Assembly (NCBI GenBank): GCA_963837805.1
Contig: CAWIOU010000014.1
Coordinates: 62,001 to 126,000, forward strand
Length of the DNA stretch: 64,000 nucleotides
From: Bog-756 sp963837805
Lineage (GTDB): Bacteria; Actinomycetota; Acidimicrobiia; Acidimicrobiales; RAAP-2
Reading direction: 5' to 3'
Part shown: positions 32,906 through 40,681 of the stretch, piece after piece
Layout of the letters: each line of letters begins with the position of its first letter
Position numbering within the stretch: position 1 is the stretch's first letter
Program-made: the position numbers and the translations under genes
The notes under the pieces: generated by a model
Seen by the model: the letters and a program-made list of their open reading frames with translations, nothing else
Database searches by the model: none
Told to the model about the DNA's origin: nothing

Positions 32906-33637
32906 TTACTTTGCCCTCGAACGGCCGCCGGAGCTCGACCGCGACCTCCGGGTCGGGCCGGCGCTCCCCGCCCCCAGGGTCGGGTTGGCCCAGGGTGCGG
33001 AGGGGCAGAAATCCGAGAGCAGGCAGCGGTCGCAATGGGGCGACCGAGCCGTGCACACCGCCCGTCCATGGAGGATCAGGCGGAGGCTGAAGGCTCCCCG
33101 CCGGGCGGCCGGCACCACGGTGTTCAACACCATCTCGACCTTCACCGGGTCGGTCTCCTCGGTGAGTCCCAACCGGCGTGACAGGCGTTGGACATGGGTG
33201 TCGACGGGCAGTCCCGGCAGACCGAAGGCCACGCTCCGCACCACATTGGCCGTCTTCCGTCCGACACCGGGCAGGGTGACCAGATCGGCCATGGCCGACG
33301 GCACCTGTCCGTCGAAGCGTTCGACGAGTCCCTCGGCCATACCCAACAGGTTGCGGGTCTTGGCCCGGAAGAAGCCGGTCGACCGGATCAGCTCCTCGAC
33401 ATCAGACGGGTCGGCCGAGGCCATCGACCGCGGATCCGGGTAGCGGGCGAACAGCGCCGGGGTGGTGAGGTTGACCCGCGCGTCAGTGCACTGCGCCGAC
33501 AGGATGGTCGCCACCAGCAGTTGGAACGCGTCTTCGTGGTCGAGGGCGCACAGGGTCTGGGCCGACCCCGGGTAGAGGACGGACAGTCGTTCGTCGGTGA
33601 CCCGGGCCCGGCCTGCCGGGGTGCGCGGTCGGGCCAT
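32906..33637 (-). CDS. nth: Endonuclease III (DNA glycosylase/AP lyase)
   Basis: A 243-residue base-excision repair enzyme that removes oxidised pyrimidines. ILSAQCTDARVN is followed by the helix-hairpin-helix LPGVGRKTANVV with the catalytic Lys pattern and Asp in PVDTHVQRLSRRLG. The 4Fe-4S ligands are C-x6-C-x2-C-x5-C in CTARSPHCDRCLLSDFC. The tail is Arg/Ser-rich. The ATG at 33637 follows a TAGTCT box by exactly 7 nt, so the mRNA is probably leaderless. It is divergent from mshD across only 30 bp. Confidence 0.94.
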   Translation of the reverse strand: MARPRTPAGRARVTDERLSVLYPGSAQTLCALDHEDAFQLLVATILSAQCTDARVNLTTPALFARYPDPRSMASADPSDVEELIRSTGFFRAKTRNLLGMAEGLVERFDGQVPSAMADLVTLPGVGRKTANVVRSVAFGLPGLPVDTHVQRLSRRLGLTEETDPVKVEMVLNTVVPAARRGAFSLRLILHGRAVCTARSPHCDRCLLSDFCPSAPWANPTLGAGSAGPTRRSRSSSGGRSRAK

Positions 33638-33644
33638 TGGCCAG

Positions 33645-33660
33645 AGACTAGCGATAGCGT
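33645..33660. promoter_or_regulatory. Back-to-back leaderless promoters of nth and mshD
   Basis: TAGTCT on the minus strand (33650 to 33645) is 7 nt from the nth ATG, and TAGCGT on the plus strand (33655-33660) is 7 nt from the mshD ATG. The two boxes are 4 bp apart, and the whole gap between start codons is 30 bp. RNA polymerase cannot occupy both at once. Confidence 0.55.
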
Positions 33661-33667
33661 CATCGGC

Positions 33668-34612
33668 ATGGAGGGGCCCGAACTGTCCGTGGTGTCGGTG
33701 CCCGATCCGGAGCTGGTCAAGGAGATCACCGCGCTGCTCGATCGGGTGGGACGGTCGACCGGCCATGCCGCAGTGAGTGAGCACAAACGAACGGCGACTG
33801 TACGCGCCGTCGAGGGGAGCGCATCCGGCGGCGCTTCACCGCGCCTGGTGGCCGGGATCGTGGCCCGGTCGGTCGGCGGGGCCGAGGTCGTCGGCTATGC
33901 GCCGGTGGTCGGCGAGCCCCGGACGCGCCAGTACGCCGTCGAGGTAGCGGTCGATCCCGACGCCGGTGGTGGGATGCTGGTCGACGCGCTGATCGACGCC
34001 GCCGCCGGAGTCGTCGTCCGTAGCGGGGGCGGAACCCTCCGGCTGTGGACGGCCAGGGCCTCGGGGGCCGACGACGATCGGGCGGAGGCCCACGGGTTCG
34101 GGGTGGAGCGCAGCCTGGTCCAGATGCGCTGCCCGCTCCCTTTGCCCGCCGGCCGGCGGGGCCCGGCCATCAGGACCCGGCCGTTCCGGCCCGGGGTCGA
34201 CGAGGAGGCATGGCTCGAGGCCAACAACCGCGCCTTCGCGTCCCACCCCGAGCAGGGCCACTGGGACCTGGCCACCTTGGCCGAGCGCGAGCAGGAGCCG
34301 TGGTTCGATCCCGAGGGATTCCTCATCCTCGAAGAGGACGGTCGGGTGGCCGGCTCGTGCTGGACGAAGATCCACGCCGGCTCGAGCCCGCCGATGGGTG
34401 AGATCTACGTCATCGGTGTGGATCCCGAATTCCACGGGCGGGGTTGGGGACGGGCCCTGACCGAGGCCGGCCTCGACTGGTTGGCCGGTCAGGGACTGAC
34501 CGTAGGCATGCTCTACGTCGACGCCGGCAATGTCGCCGCCGTGTCCCTCTACCGATCGATGGGGTTCGTCGACGACCATGTCGACCGGGCCTACGTCGGC
34601 ACCTTCGCCTGA
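33668..34612 (+). CDS. mshD: Mycothiol synthase
   Basis: Last enzyme of mycothiol synthesis, which acetylates Cys-GlcN-Ins. 314 residues with two GNAT domains. The C-terminal catalytic half has RPFRPGVDEEAWLEANNRAF, HPEQGHWD, SCWTKIH, GEIYVIGVDPEFHGRGWGRA for acetyl-CoA binding, and MLYVDAGNVAAVSLYRSMGF. The N-terminal half is degenerate, as usual for MshD. Mycothiol is restricted to actinobacteria, so this gene supports the taxonomic placement. The ATG at 33668 fits a leaderless start. Confidence 0.92.
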   Translation: MEGPELSVVSVPDPELVKEITALLDRVGRSTGHAAVSEHKRTATVRAVEGSASGGASPRLVAGIVARSVGGAEVVGYAPVVGEPRTRQYAVEVAVDPDAGGGMLVDALIDAAAGVVVRSGGGTLRLWTARASGADDDRAEAHGFGVERSLVQMRCPLPLPAGRRGPAIRTRPFRPGVDEEAWLEANNRAFASHPEQGHWDLATLAEREQEPWFDPEGFLILEEDGRVAGSCWTKIHAGSSPPMGEIYVIGVDPEFHGRGWGRALTEAGLDWLAGQGLTVGMLYVDAGNVAAVSLYRSMGFVDDHVDRAYVGTFA

Positions 34613-34614
34613 AG

Positions 34615-34630
34615 GGCCGGCCCGCCGGCC
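34615..34630. terminator. Small convergent hairpin
   Basis: GGCCGG (34615-34620) and CCGGCC (34625-34630) with a 4-nt loop, directly after the mshD stop and before the convergent VIT gene end. Only 6 bp and no U-run, so weak. Confidence 0.3.
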
Positions 34631-34670
34631 TCGCATCGACTCCGCGCATCGACCCGGGGTCAGCCGAGGG

Positions 34671-35363
34671 TCAGCCGACCCCGACCAGGCGGCCGATGGA
34701 GAACGTCACCCCGGCGGCGATACCCGAGATCAGCAACTGCCGGGAGGCCGACCACAGCCACGACCGCCCGGTGAAATGGGCCAGCCCGGCACCGACGGTG
34801 AAGGCGCCGACGGCGCCGAGAGCCAGCGACCACAGCGTGGCCGCCGTTCCCGACGTGATGAGCCAGGGCAGCAGCGGGATGAACGCCCCGACGGCGAAGG
34901 CGACGAATGACGACGCCGCGGCCTGCAGCGGGTTGCCGGTCTGTTGCGGATCGATACCCAGCTCCTCGCGGGCGTGGGTCTCGAGGGCGAGATCCGGATC
35001 GCGCATCATCTTGACCGACAGCTCCCTGGCCATGTCGGCGTCGATGCCCCGGCTCTCATAGATGGCGGCCAGCTCCCGGCGCTCGTCCTCGGGATCGTGA
35101 TGGATGGCCTGTCGCTCGACATCGAGCTCACGAAGCATCAACTCGGACTGCGCCCGCATGGAGACGTACTCCCCCGCGGCCATGGAGAAGGAACCCGCGA
35201 CCAGACCGGCGATGCCGGCCAGGCGGACGGCTCCCACCGATGCATGGGCGCCGGCCATGCCGAGGATGAGGGCGATGTTGGAGACCAGGCCGTCGCTGAC
35301 GCCGAAGACCGCGGCGCGGGCTCCGCCCCCCTGCAGGTTCCGGTGACTATGGTCGGCGGCCAC
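34671..35363 (-). CDS. VIT1/CCC1-family metal transporter
   Basis: A 230-residue membrane protein of the vacuolar iron/manganese transporter family. It starts HSHRNLQGGGARAAVFGVSD, typical of the first VIT1 segment, followed by DGLVSNIALILGMAGA, a membrane segment with SMAAGEYVSMRAQSEL, and a cytoplasmic charged helical domain (about residues 75-145) rich in Glu/Asp/His expected to bind metal. Three further membrane helices end the protein. The GTG at 35363 is preferred because TACGCT lies 7 nt upstream; longer in-frame extensions are not family-like. Confidence 0.85.
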   Translation of the reverse strand: MAADHSHRNLQGGGARAAVFGVSDGLVSNIALILGMAGAHASVGAVRLAGIAGLVAGSFSMAAGEYVSMRAQSELMLRELDVERQAIHHDPEDERRELAAIYESRGIDADMARELSVKMMRDPDLALETHAREELGIDPQQTGNPLQAAASSFVAFAVGAFIPLLPWLITSGTAATLWSLALGAVGAFTVGAGLAHFTGRSWLWSASRQLLISGIAAGVTFSIGRLVGVG

Positions 35364-35370
35364 ACCGGGC

Positions 35371-35376
35371 AGCGTA
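35371..35376 (-). promoter_or_regulatory. -10 box (TACGCT) of the VIT gene
   Basis: Minus-strand TACGCT ends 7 nt before the GTG at 35363, the same geometry as nth and menC. Confidence 0.45.
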
Positions 35377-35482
35377 CCGAGCGGCACGGGTGAGGAAGCA
35401 CTGAACTTTCGACCAAGGACAGCCTCAGTCGCCGGCCCCGGGTGGTCGCCCCTACCGGGTGGTCGCCGGGCGCCGACTCCCA

Positions 35483-35488
35483 TACAGT
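35483..35488 (+). promoter_or_regulatory. -10 box (TACAGT) of the MaoC-like gene
   Basis: TACAGT ends 7 nt before the ATG at 35496. No Shine-Dalgarno is present. Confidence 0.5.
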
Positions 35489-35495
35489 CTGTTCC

Positions 35496-35951
35496 ATGGT
35501 TACCACCGTGCAGGGCATCGAGAAATTCCACGGACTGGTCGGGAAGCACCTCGGCTACAGCGACTGGCACCGCATCGACCAGGACCAGATCAACCTGTTC
35601 GCCGAGGCCACCAACGACCACCAGTGGATCCACGTGGACCCCGAGCGGGCCAAGGGCGGGCCGTTCGGCTCCACCATCGCCCACGGTTACCTGACCCTGT
35701 CACTGGCCCCCGGGCTGCTGGGCGAGGTGTTGGTGGTCGAGGGGATGTCGATGGGGGTCAACTACGGGTGCAACAAAGTGCGGTTCCCGGCCCCGGTACC
35801 GGTGGACAGCAACCTCCGCCTCGGGGTGGCCGTGGGCGAGGTGGAGGACGTGACCGGCGGGGTGCAGGTCGCCCTCGACCTGACCTTCGAGACGGAGGGC
35901 TCGTCCAAGCCGAGTTGTGTGGCTCAGGTCGTGTACCGCTACTTCTACTGA
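35496..35951 (+). CDS. MaoC-like (R)-specific enoyl-CoA hydratase
   Basis: A 151-residue single hotdog-fold hydratase. The hydratase-2 motif is intact: FAEATNDHQWIHVDPERA gives the catalytic Asp and His, followed by GPFGSTIAHGYLTLSLAPGL. Such enzymes hydrate trans-2-enoyl-CoA to the (R)-3-hydroxy form for fatty-acid or PHA metabolism. The gene stands alone, 98 bp upstream of merR on the same strand. Its stop-codon region is duplicated in a short tandem repeat. Confidence 0.9.
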   Translation: MVTTVQGIEKFHGLVGKHLGYSDWHRIDQDQINLFAEATNDHQWIHVDPERAKGGPFGSTIAHGYLTLSLAPGLLGEVLVVEGMSMGVNYGCNKVRFPAPVPVDSNLRLGVAVGEVEDVTGGVQVALDLTFETEGSSKPSCVAQVVYRYFY

Positions 35952-35976
35952 TCCGCTACTTCTACTGATCCGCTAC
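35937..35976 (+). repeat. 17-bp tandem repeat at the MaoC-like stop codon
   Basis: cgctacttctactgatc occurs at 35937-35953 and 35954-35970, followed by cgctac. The last five codons and the stop of the gene are thus copied downstream, most likely by slippage. Confidence 0.75.
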
Positions 35977-36036
35977 CTCCCGCCCGCCGGGACGACCCCG
36001 CCCGACCCGCGCTCAAACAATACGAGCGATTACTCC

Positions 36037-36042
36037 TAGAGT
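36037..36042 (+). promoter_or_regulatory. -10 box (TAGAGT) of merR-menG-menF
   Basis: TAGAGT ends 7 nt before the ATG at 36050. The 30 bp upstream (caaacaatacgagcgattac) are unusually AT-rich for this genome and may hold the regulator's own operator. Confidence 0.5.
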
Positions 36043-36049
36043 GTCAGGC

Positions 36050-36931
36050 ATGGAGATGCGGGTCGAACAGCTCTCAGCGCGGTCGGCCATGTCGGTGGAC
36101 ACGATCCGCTACTACCAGAGCAAGGGCCTGCTCGACCCGCCGCGGCGAGAGGGCAGGGTGGCCTGGTACGACGATGGCCACCTCGGCCGACTGGCCCGCA
36201 TCCGCAGCCTCCAGCAGCGGGGCTTCACCCTGGCCACCATCGCCCGGCTGGTGTCCGGTGAGCTCGATGCCGCCGACGAGGCCCTGCTGGGCGAGCTCTC
36301 GGGGATCAGCGCCGCGGCCGCGGCCCCGTCTGCGGCGGATGTGGACCAGGGTTCGGCCGCCCGATCCGGGCCCCGAGACCACACAGGGCCGCCAGCCGGT
36401 ACCGGCGACATGTTCACCATCGAGGGGTTGGCCGCCGAGACCGGCGTTCCCCTGGCCCTCCTCAAAGCGGTCGAAGCCGAAGGACTGCTCATCCCCCGGC
36501 GGGTCGGCAGCCGGGACTACTACACCGCCGAGGACGTGGCCGCGGCCAACGCCGGCCTCCTGCTCCTCGATTGGGGCATCCCCTTGTCCGCCCTGCTGGA
36601 CCTGGCCCGCCGGCATCACGAGGCCACCGAGGCGGTGGCCAGGGAGGCGGTGAACCTGTTCTCCACCTATGTGAGGCGACCCCTGCGGGACGGACAGGCC
36701 GGAGACGCCCACGACGCCGACGTGGACCGGTTGGTACAGGCCTATGCCGAGCTCCTCCCGGCGGTGAACACCCTCGTCACCAACCATTTCACCCGCACGC
36801 TGATCGTCACCGCCCTCGACCACGTCGAGCAGTCCGGATCGGAGGCCATGCGTCGGGCCATCTCCGATCAGGTCGACGCCGCCGACCCCCTGGTCGAGCC
36901 GGCGTCGCCGGCGTCGGTTCCCTCGTCATGA
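36050..36931 (+). CDS. MerR-family regulator with two MerR-like domains
   Basis: 293 residues. The first winged helix (1-70) has the classical RSAMSVDTIRYYQSKGLLDP and LARIRSLQQRGFTLATIARL. After a low-complexity linker, a second MerR-like domain (about 119-190) reads MFTIEGLAAETGVPLALLKA and GSRDYYTAEDVAAANAG. The C-terminal third is helical and may dimerise or sense a ligand. No metal-binding Cys cluster is present, so it is not a metal-type MerR. Its TGA overlaps the menG ATG (ATGA), so it is translationally coupled to menaquinone genes and probably controls them or itself. The ATG at 36050 is preferred over GTG 36041. Confidence 0.85.
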   Translation: MEMRVEQLSARSAMSVDTIRYYQSKGLLDPPRREGRVAWYDDGHLGRLARIRSLQQRGFTLATIARLVSGELDAADEALLGELSGISAAAAAPSAADVDQGSAARSGPRDHTGPPAGTGDMFTIEGLAAETGVPLALLKAVEAEGLLIPRRVGSRDYYTAEDVAAANAGLLLLDWGIPLSALLDLARRHHEATEAVAREAVNLFSTYVRRPLRDGQAGDAHDADVDRLVQAYAELLPAVNTLVTNHFTRTLIVTALDHVEQSGSEAMRRAISDQVDAADPLVEPASPASVPSS

Positions 36932-37683
36932 GCCGCCCGGCTCCGCCCGGCCCGGCGGTCACGTTACCGGGCACCCACGGCGGAGGTCCCGAGGACGAGC
37001 TCCCGACCGGCCCGGAGAAGACGGTCATGGTGCGGTCGATGTTCGATGCCATCGCTCCCCGCTACGACCTGGTCAACCGCATGATGACCTTCGGGCTCGA
37101 CATCCGGTGGCGTCGCCGCTCGGTCCGTGCCCTCGGGCTGCCGCCCGGAGCCCGTGTGCTCGACCTGGCCTGCGGGACCGGCGACTTCCTGACCATCCTG
37201 GCCGGTTCGGGCTATCGCCCCGTGGGCATGGACCTCTCGCTCGGGATGCTCGAGGCCGGGCGGTCGGGACAGCCGGTGGCCCAGGCCGACGCCGCCTCAC
37301 TGCCGGTGGACGACGCCGCCGTCGACGGGATCACCTGCGGGTACGCCCTCCGGAACTTCACCGAGCTCGGTCCGGTCTTCGGCGAGCTGGGCCGGATCGT
37401 CCGGCCCGGTGGCCGGATCAGCCTGCTCGAGGTGGCCGAGCCGGAGAGCGGGCTGCTCCTGGCCGGGCACCGCATCTGGTTCCGCCGGGTCGTGCCCGTC
37501 ATCGGGGGCCTGGTGTCCGACGGGGCCGCCTATCGGTACCTGCCCAAATCCACGGCCTACCTGCCGACCACCGACGAGCTCCGTTCGATGCTGAACGACG
37601 CCGGGTTCTCCTCCGTCAACCGCCGCGCCCTCTCGGGCGGGCTCAGCCAGTTGATCACCGCCACCCGCCGAGGCCGCCCGTGA
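36928..37683 (+). CDS. menG: Demethylmenaquinone methyltransferase
   Basis: UbiE/COQ5-family SAM methyltransferase, 251 residues, for the last step of menaquinone synthesis. Motifs: VRSMFDAIAPRYDLVNRMMT, SAM motif VLDLACGTGDFL, GMDLSLGML, ITCGYALRNFTE, and a C-terminal YRYLPKSTAYLPTTDEL. The menaquinone context (menF next door, menC in the window) supports MenG over UbiE. It overlaps both merR and menF by 4 bp. About 20 extra N-terminal residues are low-complexity. Confidence 0.93.
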   Translation: MSRPAPPGPAVTLPGTHGGGPEDELPTGPEKTVMVRSMFDAIAPRYDLVNRMMTFGLDIRWRRRSVRALGLPPGARVLDLACGTGDFLTILAGSGYRPVGMDLSLGMLEAGRSGQPVAQADAASLPVDDAAVDGITCGYALRNFTELGPVFGELGRIVRPGGRISLLEVAEPESGLLLAGHRIWFRRVVPVIGGLVSDGAAYRYLPKSTAYLPTTDELRSMLNDAGFSSVNRRALSGGLSQLITATRRGRP

Positions 37684-39050
37684 CCGGGCCCTCCGCAGGG
37701 CTGGTGGCGGTCCGGTATCCGCTCGGACCCGGACCCCCCATCGACCCGTTCACCCTGGCCGGAGCGACCGGCATCCTGTTCCACGCCGAGGGCCGAGTCC
37801 TGGTGGGGCTCGGGACGGCGTTGACCGTCGGGCTCCCCGACGGTCTCGCCGGCGACGTCGCACCGGTGACCGCAGCGATGGCGGCCATCGGCTGCCAGGA
37901 CGGGTTCGACGCGTCCTCGGCAGGGGTGATGGGGTTCGCCTCGCTGCCCTTCGAGCGGACGGCACCGGCCGTCGTCGTGGTCCCCGAGGTGACCTACGGC
38001 TCGGAGGCCGACGGGCGAGAATGGGTCACGGTGGTGGCCGCCCACCGGGCCAAGCTTCCTGGGTCGGCGGCCGCGGCGCGCTCCCTACTGACCGCCGGCC
38101 TGGCCGGTAGCCGGCCGATCGGCGGGGGAACGGCAGGACCGAGCATCGAGCCGCGCTCGACCGACACGTCCTTCGTGGCCATGGTGGAGGACGCGCTGGC
38201 GACCATCGACGCCGGCGAACTGGTCAAGGTGGTGCTGGCCCGCCAGATCGACGTGGTCCTGGGCGCCCCGGTCGACGTGCCCACCCTGCTGCGACGCTGG
38301 CACGAGCTCGAACCGAACTGCACCATCTTCTCGGTGCCCACCCCAAACGGGCAGTTCGTGGGGGCGAGCCCCGAGCTCCTGGTCGAGCGGACCGGGAACC
38401 GGATCCACAGCCGGCCCCTGGCCGGGACAGCCGAGCGGTTCATCGGGGAGGGGGGCAGCCTCCTGCCCGAGCAGCTGCTCGAGTCCCGGAAGGACGCCAC
38501 CGAGCACCGCCTGGTGGTCAACGCCATCGAGGCCGCCCTCCGACCCTTGGCCCCCGACCTGGAGACTCCACCGGAACCCGATCTGGTCCACCTGAGGAAC
38601 ATCGTCCACCTGGGGACGTCGATGCGCGCCACCCTCGGTCGGCGACCCGACGGCAGCCTGCCGGGCGCGCTGGAACTGGTGCAGGCCCTCCACCCGACGC
38701 CGGCGGTCGGAGGGGTTCCGGCCGGGGCGGCCGTCGCCGCCATCGGGCGGCTCGAACCGGAGCCGAGAGGCCGCTACGCCGGACCCGTCGGCTATGTCGA
38801 CGCCACCGGCGACGGGCGCTGGATGGTGGGCATCCGGGCCATGACCATCGACCACCTCACCGCCCGGCTGGCCGCCGGGGTCGGGATCGTGGCCGGCTCG
38901 GTCCCCTCCACCGAGCTGGCCGAGGCCAATCTCAAGCTGACCGCGGTGCTCGATGCCCTGGCTCCCGGGCTGGTCATGCCCCCGGTGGGGCCACCCACAG
39001 GATCCGCGGCCGCGGCCAGGGAGCGGCAACGCCGGACCGTGGTGGGCTGA
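37680..39050 (+). CDS. menF: Isochorismate synthase (menaquinone)
   Basis: 456-residue chorismate-binding enzyme that makes isochorismate. It lacks the LLES tryptophan site and has the isochorismate-synthase pattern: VEDALATIDAGELVKVVLAR, GASPELLVERTGNRIHSRPL with AGTAERF, SRKDATEHRLVVNAIEAALR, LHPTPAVGGVPAG, and YAGPVGYVDATGDGRW. The GTG at 37680 overlaps the menG stop (GTGA). Position next to menG makes menaquinone more likely than siderophore synthesis (EntC). Confidence 0.92.
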   Translation: MTGPSAGLVAVRYPLGPGPPIDPFTLAGATGILFHAEGRVLVGLGTALTVGLPDGLAGDVAPVTAAMAAIGCQDGFDASSAGVMGFASLPFERTAPAVVVVPEVTYGSEADGREWVTVVAAHRAKLPGSAAAARSLLTAGLAGSRPIGGGTAGPSIEPRSTDTSFVAMVEDALATIDAGELVKVVLARQIDVVLGAPVDVPTLLRRWHELEPNCTIFSVPTPNGQFVGASPELLVERTGNRIHSRPLAGTAERFIGEGGSLLPEQLLESRKDATEHRLVVNAIEAALRPLAPDLETPPEPDLVHLRNIVHLGTSMRATLGRRPDGSLPGALELVQALHPTPAVGGVPAGAAVAAIGRLEPEPRGRYAGPVGYVDATGDGRWMVGIRAMTIDHLTARLAAGVGIVAGSVPSTELAEANLKLTAVLDALAPGLVMPPVGPPTGSAAAARERQRRTVVG

Positions 39051-39062
39051 ACCGCCGCCGGC

Positions 39063-39986
39063 TCAGCGCCGGTCGGGCGCGGTCCGCGCCGTCCGCCGGA
39101 TCACCTCGGCCAGACCCTTTGGATCGTCCCGGGCGGTGAAGTGGCCGGCCCGGGGCAGGTAGGTCAGTTCCGCGCCGGGTATGGCCCGGGCCAGGCTCTC
39201 GGCGGCCCGGGGCGGGACGACGACGTCCCACTCCCCGGAGACGACCGACACCGGAAGACGGAGCTCACCGAGGTGGGCGGCCACCGTCGGCAGTTCGGCG
39301 GTGAGGGCGCGCTGCTCGATCATGAAAGTCCGCTTGTTCCGACCCAGCGCTCCGTGGTGCCCGCGCACCACGCTCTCGTCGGGTAGAGCCGAGTCGAGTT
39401 GGTCCCGGTAGCGGGCCGGGGCGAACCGGGTGAACCGCCGCAACCGCGGCAACACCTCGGCGATGCCCAGCAGTCCGGCGATGGTCAGCACGTCACCCAG
39501 CACCGGGACGTTGAGCAAGTGGTCGAGCGCGTTGAGGCTGTCCGGGGTGCAGGCCGCCCCCACCATCACCAGGCTCTTCACCGTGTCGGGGTGGTCGACG
39601 GCCAACAGCACGGCGACGCCGCCGGCCCAGCTGTGGGCGACCACCGTCGCCGGGGCGCTGTGACGGGCGCGGATGAACCCGGCCACGATGTCGGCGTTGT
39701 CGGCGAGGCCGACGGCCTCGCCGCCGGTGGCTCCGTAGCCCACCCGGTCCGGTGCCAGGACCCGGAACTCCTGCTCGAGCAGGCGGGTGACCGGATCCCA
39801 GCCCGCACCCGACCCCGGTTGGCCGTGGAGCAGCACGATCGGCGGGCCCTCGCCGCGGTCGGACGAGGCCAGTGCATCCCCGCCGGCGGCACCTCCGGAG
39901 CCCGGTTCCGGCGGGCCCAAGGAGGTCAGGTGGGCACCGGCTGTGGATGCCCCCGTGCGCCCTTCACGAGCCGCTGCACCCCCCAC
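39063..39986 (-). CDS. Alpha/beta hydrolase
   Basis: Up to 307 residues. Fold motifs: IVLLHGQPGSG (oxyanion HG), LAPDRVGYGAT, nucleophile elbow VAHSWAGGVA with Ser, an Asp in VVSGEWDVVVP, and His in PRAGHFTARDDP. The lid region (about 150-215) is specific to the family, but the substrate is unknown. The start is uncertain: GTG at 39986 overlaps the upstream mannosyltransferase gene by 61 bp, and the conserved fold only begins near residue 48. A haloalkane dehalogenase or epoxide hydrolase is also possible. Confidence 0.83.
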   Translation of the reverse strand: MGGAAAREGRTGASTAGAHLTSLGPPEPGSGGAAGGDALASSDRGEGPPIVLLHGQPGSGAGWDPVTRLLEQEFRVLAPDRVGYGATGGEAVGLADNADIVAGFIRARHSAPATVVAHSWAGGVAVLLAVDHPDTVKSLVMVGAACTPDSLNALDHLLNVPVLGDVLTIAGLLGIAEVLPRLRRFTRFAPARYRDQLDSALPDESVVRGHHGALGRNKRTFMIEQRALTAELPTVAAHLGELRLPVSVVSGEWDVVVPPRAAESLARAIPGAELTYLPRAGHFTARDDPKGLAEVIRRTARTAPDRR

Positions 39987-40669
39987 CAGGTCACCAGGGC
40001 CAACGCCTCGACCACGATGAACATGGACATCTTCGACTCACCGTCCACCCGGTCACGGAAGCGGATCGGGATCTCGACCACCGAGGCCCCGGCCCGCTTG
40101 GCCTGGTAGGTCATCTCGATCTGGAACCCGTAGCCCTCGGCCCGGATCCGTTCGAGGTCGATGCTCTCGAGCACCGAGGCCGAGTAGGCGCGGAACCCGG
40201 CCGTCGAATCGGTGACCCCCAAACCGAGGAGGAACGACGCGTAGATGTTCCCGCCGCGCGAGAGCAGGCGGCGGTGCCAGGTCCAGTCCGGAATGGAACC
40301 GCCCGTCACGTACCGCGATCCGATGACCAGGCCGTGCTCCTGGGCCAGCGGGGCCACCAGATCGGGCAGCGACTCGGGCTCGTGCTGAAGATCGGCGTCC
40401 ATCTCCACGCACACGTCGAAGCCCCGATCGAGGCCCCACCGGAACCCGGCCCGGTAGGCGCTGCCCAAACCCGACTTCGCATGCCGGCGGAGCACCTCGA
40501 TGTTGCCCAGCTCCTTGCCGATCTGCTCGGCGATGTCGGCGGTCCCGTCCGGGCTCCCGTCGTCGACCACGAGGACGCTGGCGGCGGGAAGCGCCTTCCT
40601 GATCCGGCGCACCACCCGGCCGATGTTCACCGACTCGTTGTAGGTGGGCAGCACCACCAGGACGTTCAT
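39926..40669 (-). CDS. Polyprenol-phosphate mannosyltransferase (dolichol-phosphate mannose synthase type)
   Basis: GT2 enzyme of 247 residues that makes polyprenyl-phosphate mannose for cell-envelope glycans or protein mannosylation. VLVVLPTYNESVNIGRVVRR, SVLVVDDGSPDGTADIA, AKSGLGSAYRAGFRWGL, the DxD-type motif EMDADLQHEPE, and VIGSRYVTGGSIPDWTWHRR match the DPM1/Ppm1 pattern. There is no C-terminal membrane domain. The ATG at 40669 follows TAAGCT by 6 nt. The neighbouring hydrolase gene overlaps its 3' end. Confidence 0.9.
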   Translation of the reverse strand: MNVLVVLPTYNESVNIGRVVRRIRKALPAASVLVVDDGSPDGTADIAEQIGKELGNIEVLRRHAKSGLGSAYRAGFRWGLDRGFDVCVEMDADLQHEPESLPDLVAPLAQEHGLVIGSRYVTGGSIPDWTWHRRLLSRGGNIYASFLLGLGVTDSTAGFRAYSASVLESIDLERIRAEGYGFQIEMTYQAKRAGASVVEIPIRFRDRVDGESKMSMFIVVEALALVTWWGVQRLVKGARGHPQPVPT

Positions 40670-40675
40670 GCGGGC

Positions 40676-40681
40676 AGCTTA
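40676..40681 (-). promoter_or_regulatory. -10 box (TAAGCT) of the mannosyltransferase gene
   Basis: Minus-strand TAAGCT ends 6 nt before the ATG at 40669 and overlaps the stop of the upstream permease gene (40679). The mannosyltransferase therefore probably has its own promoter inside an apparent operon. Confidence 0.45.
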
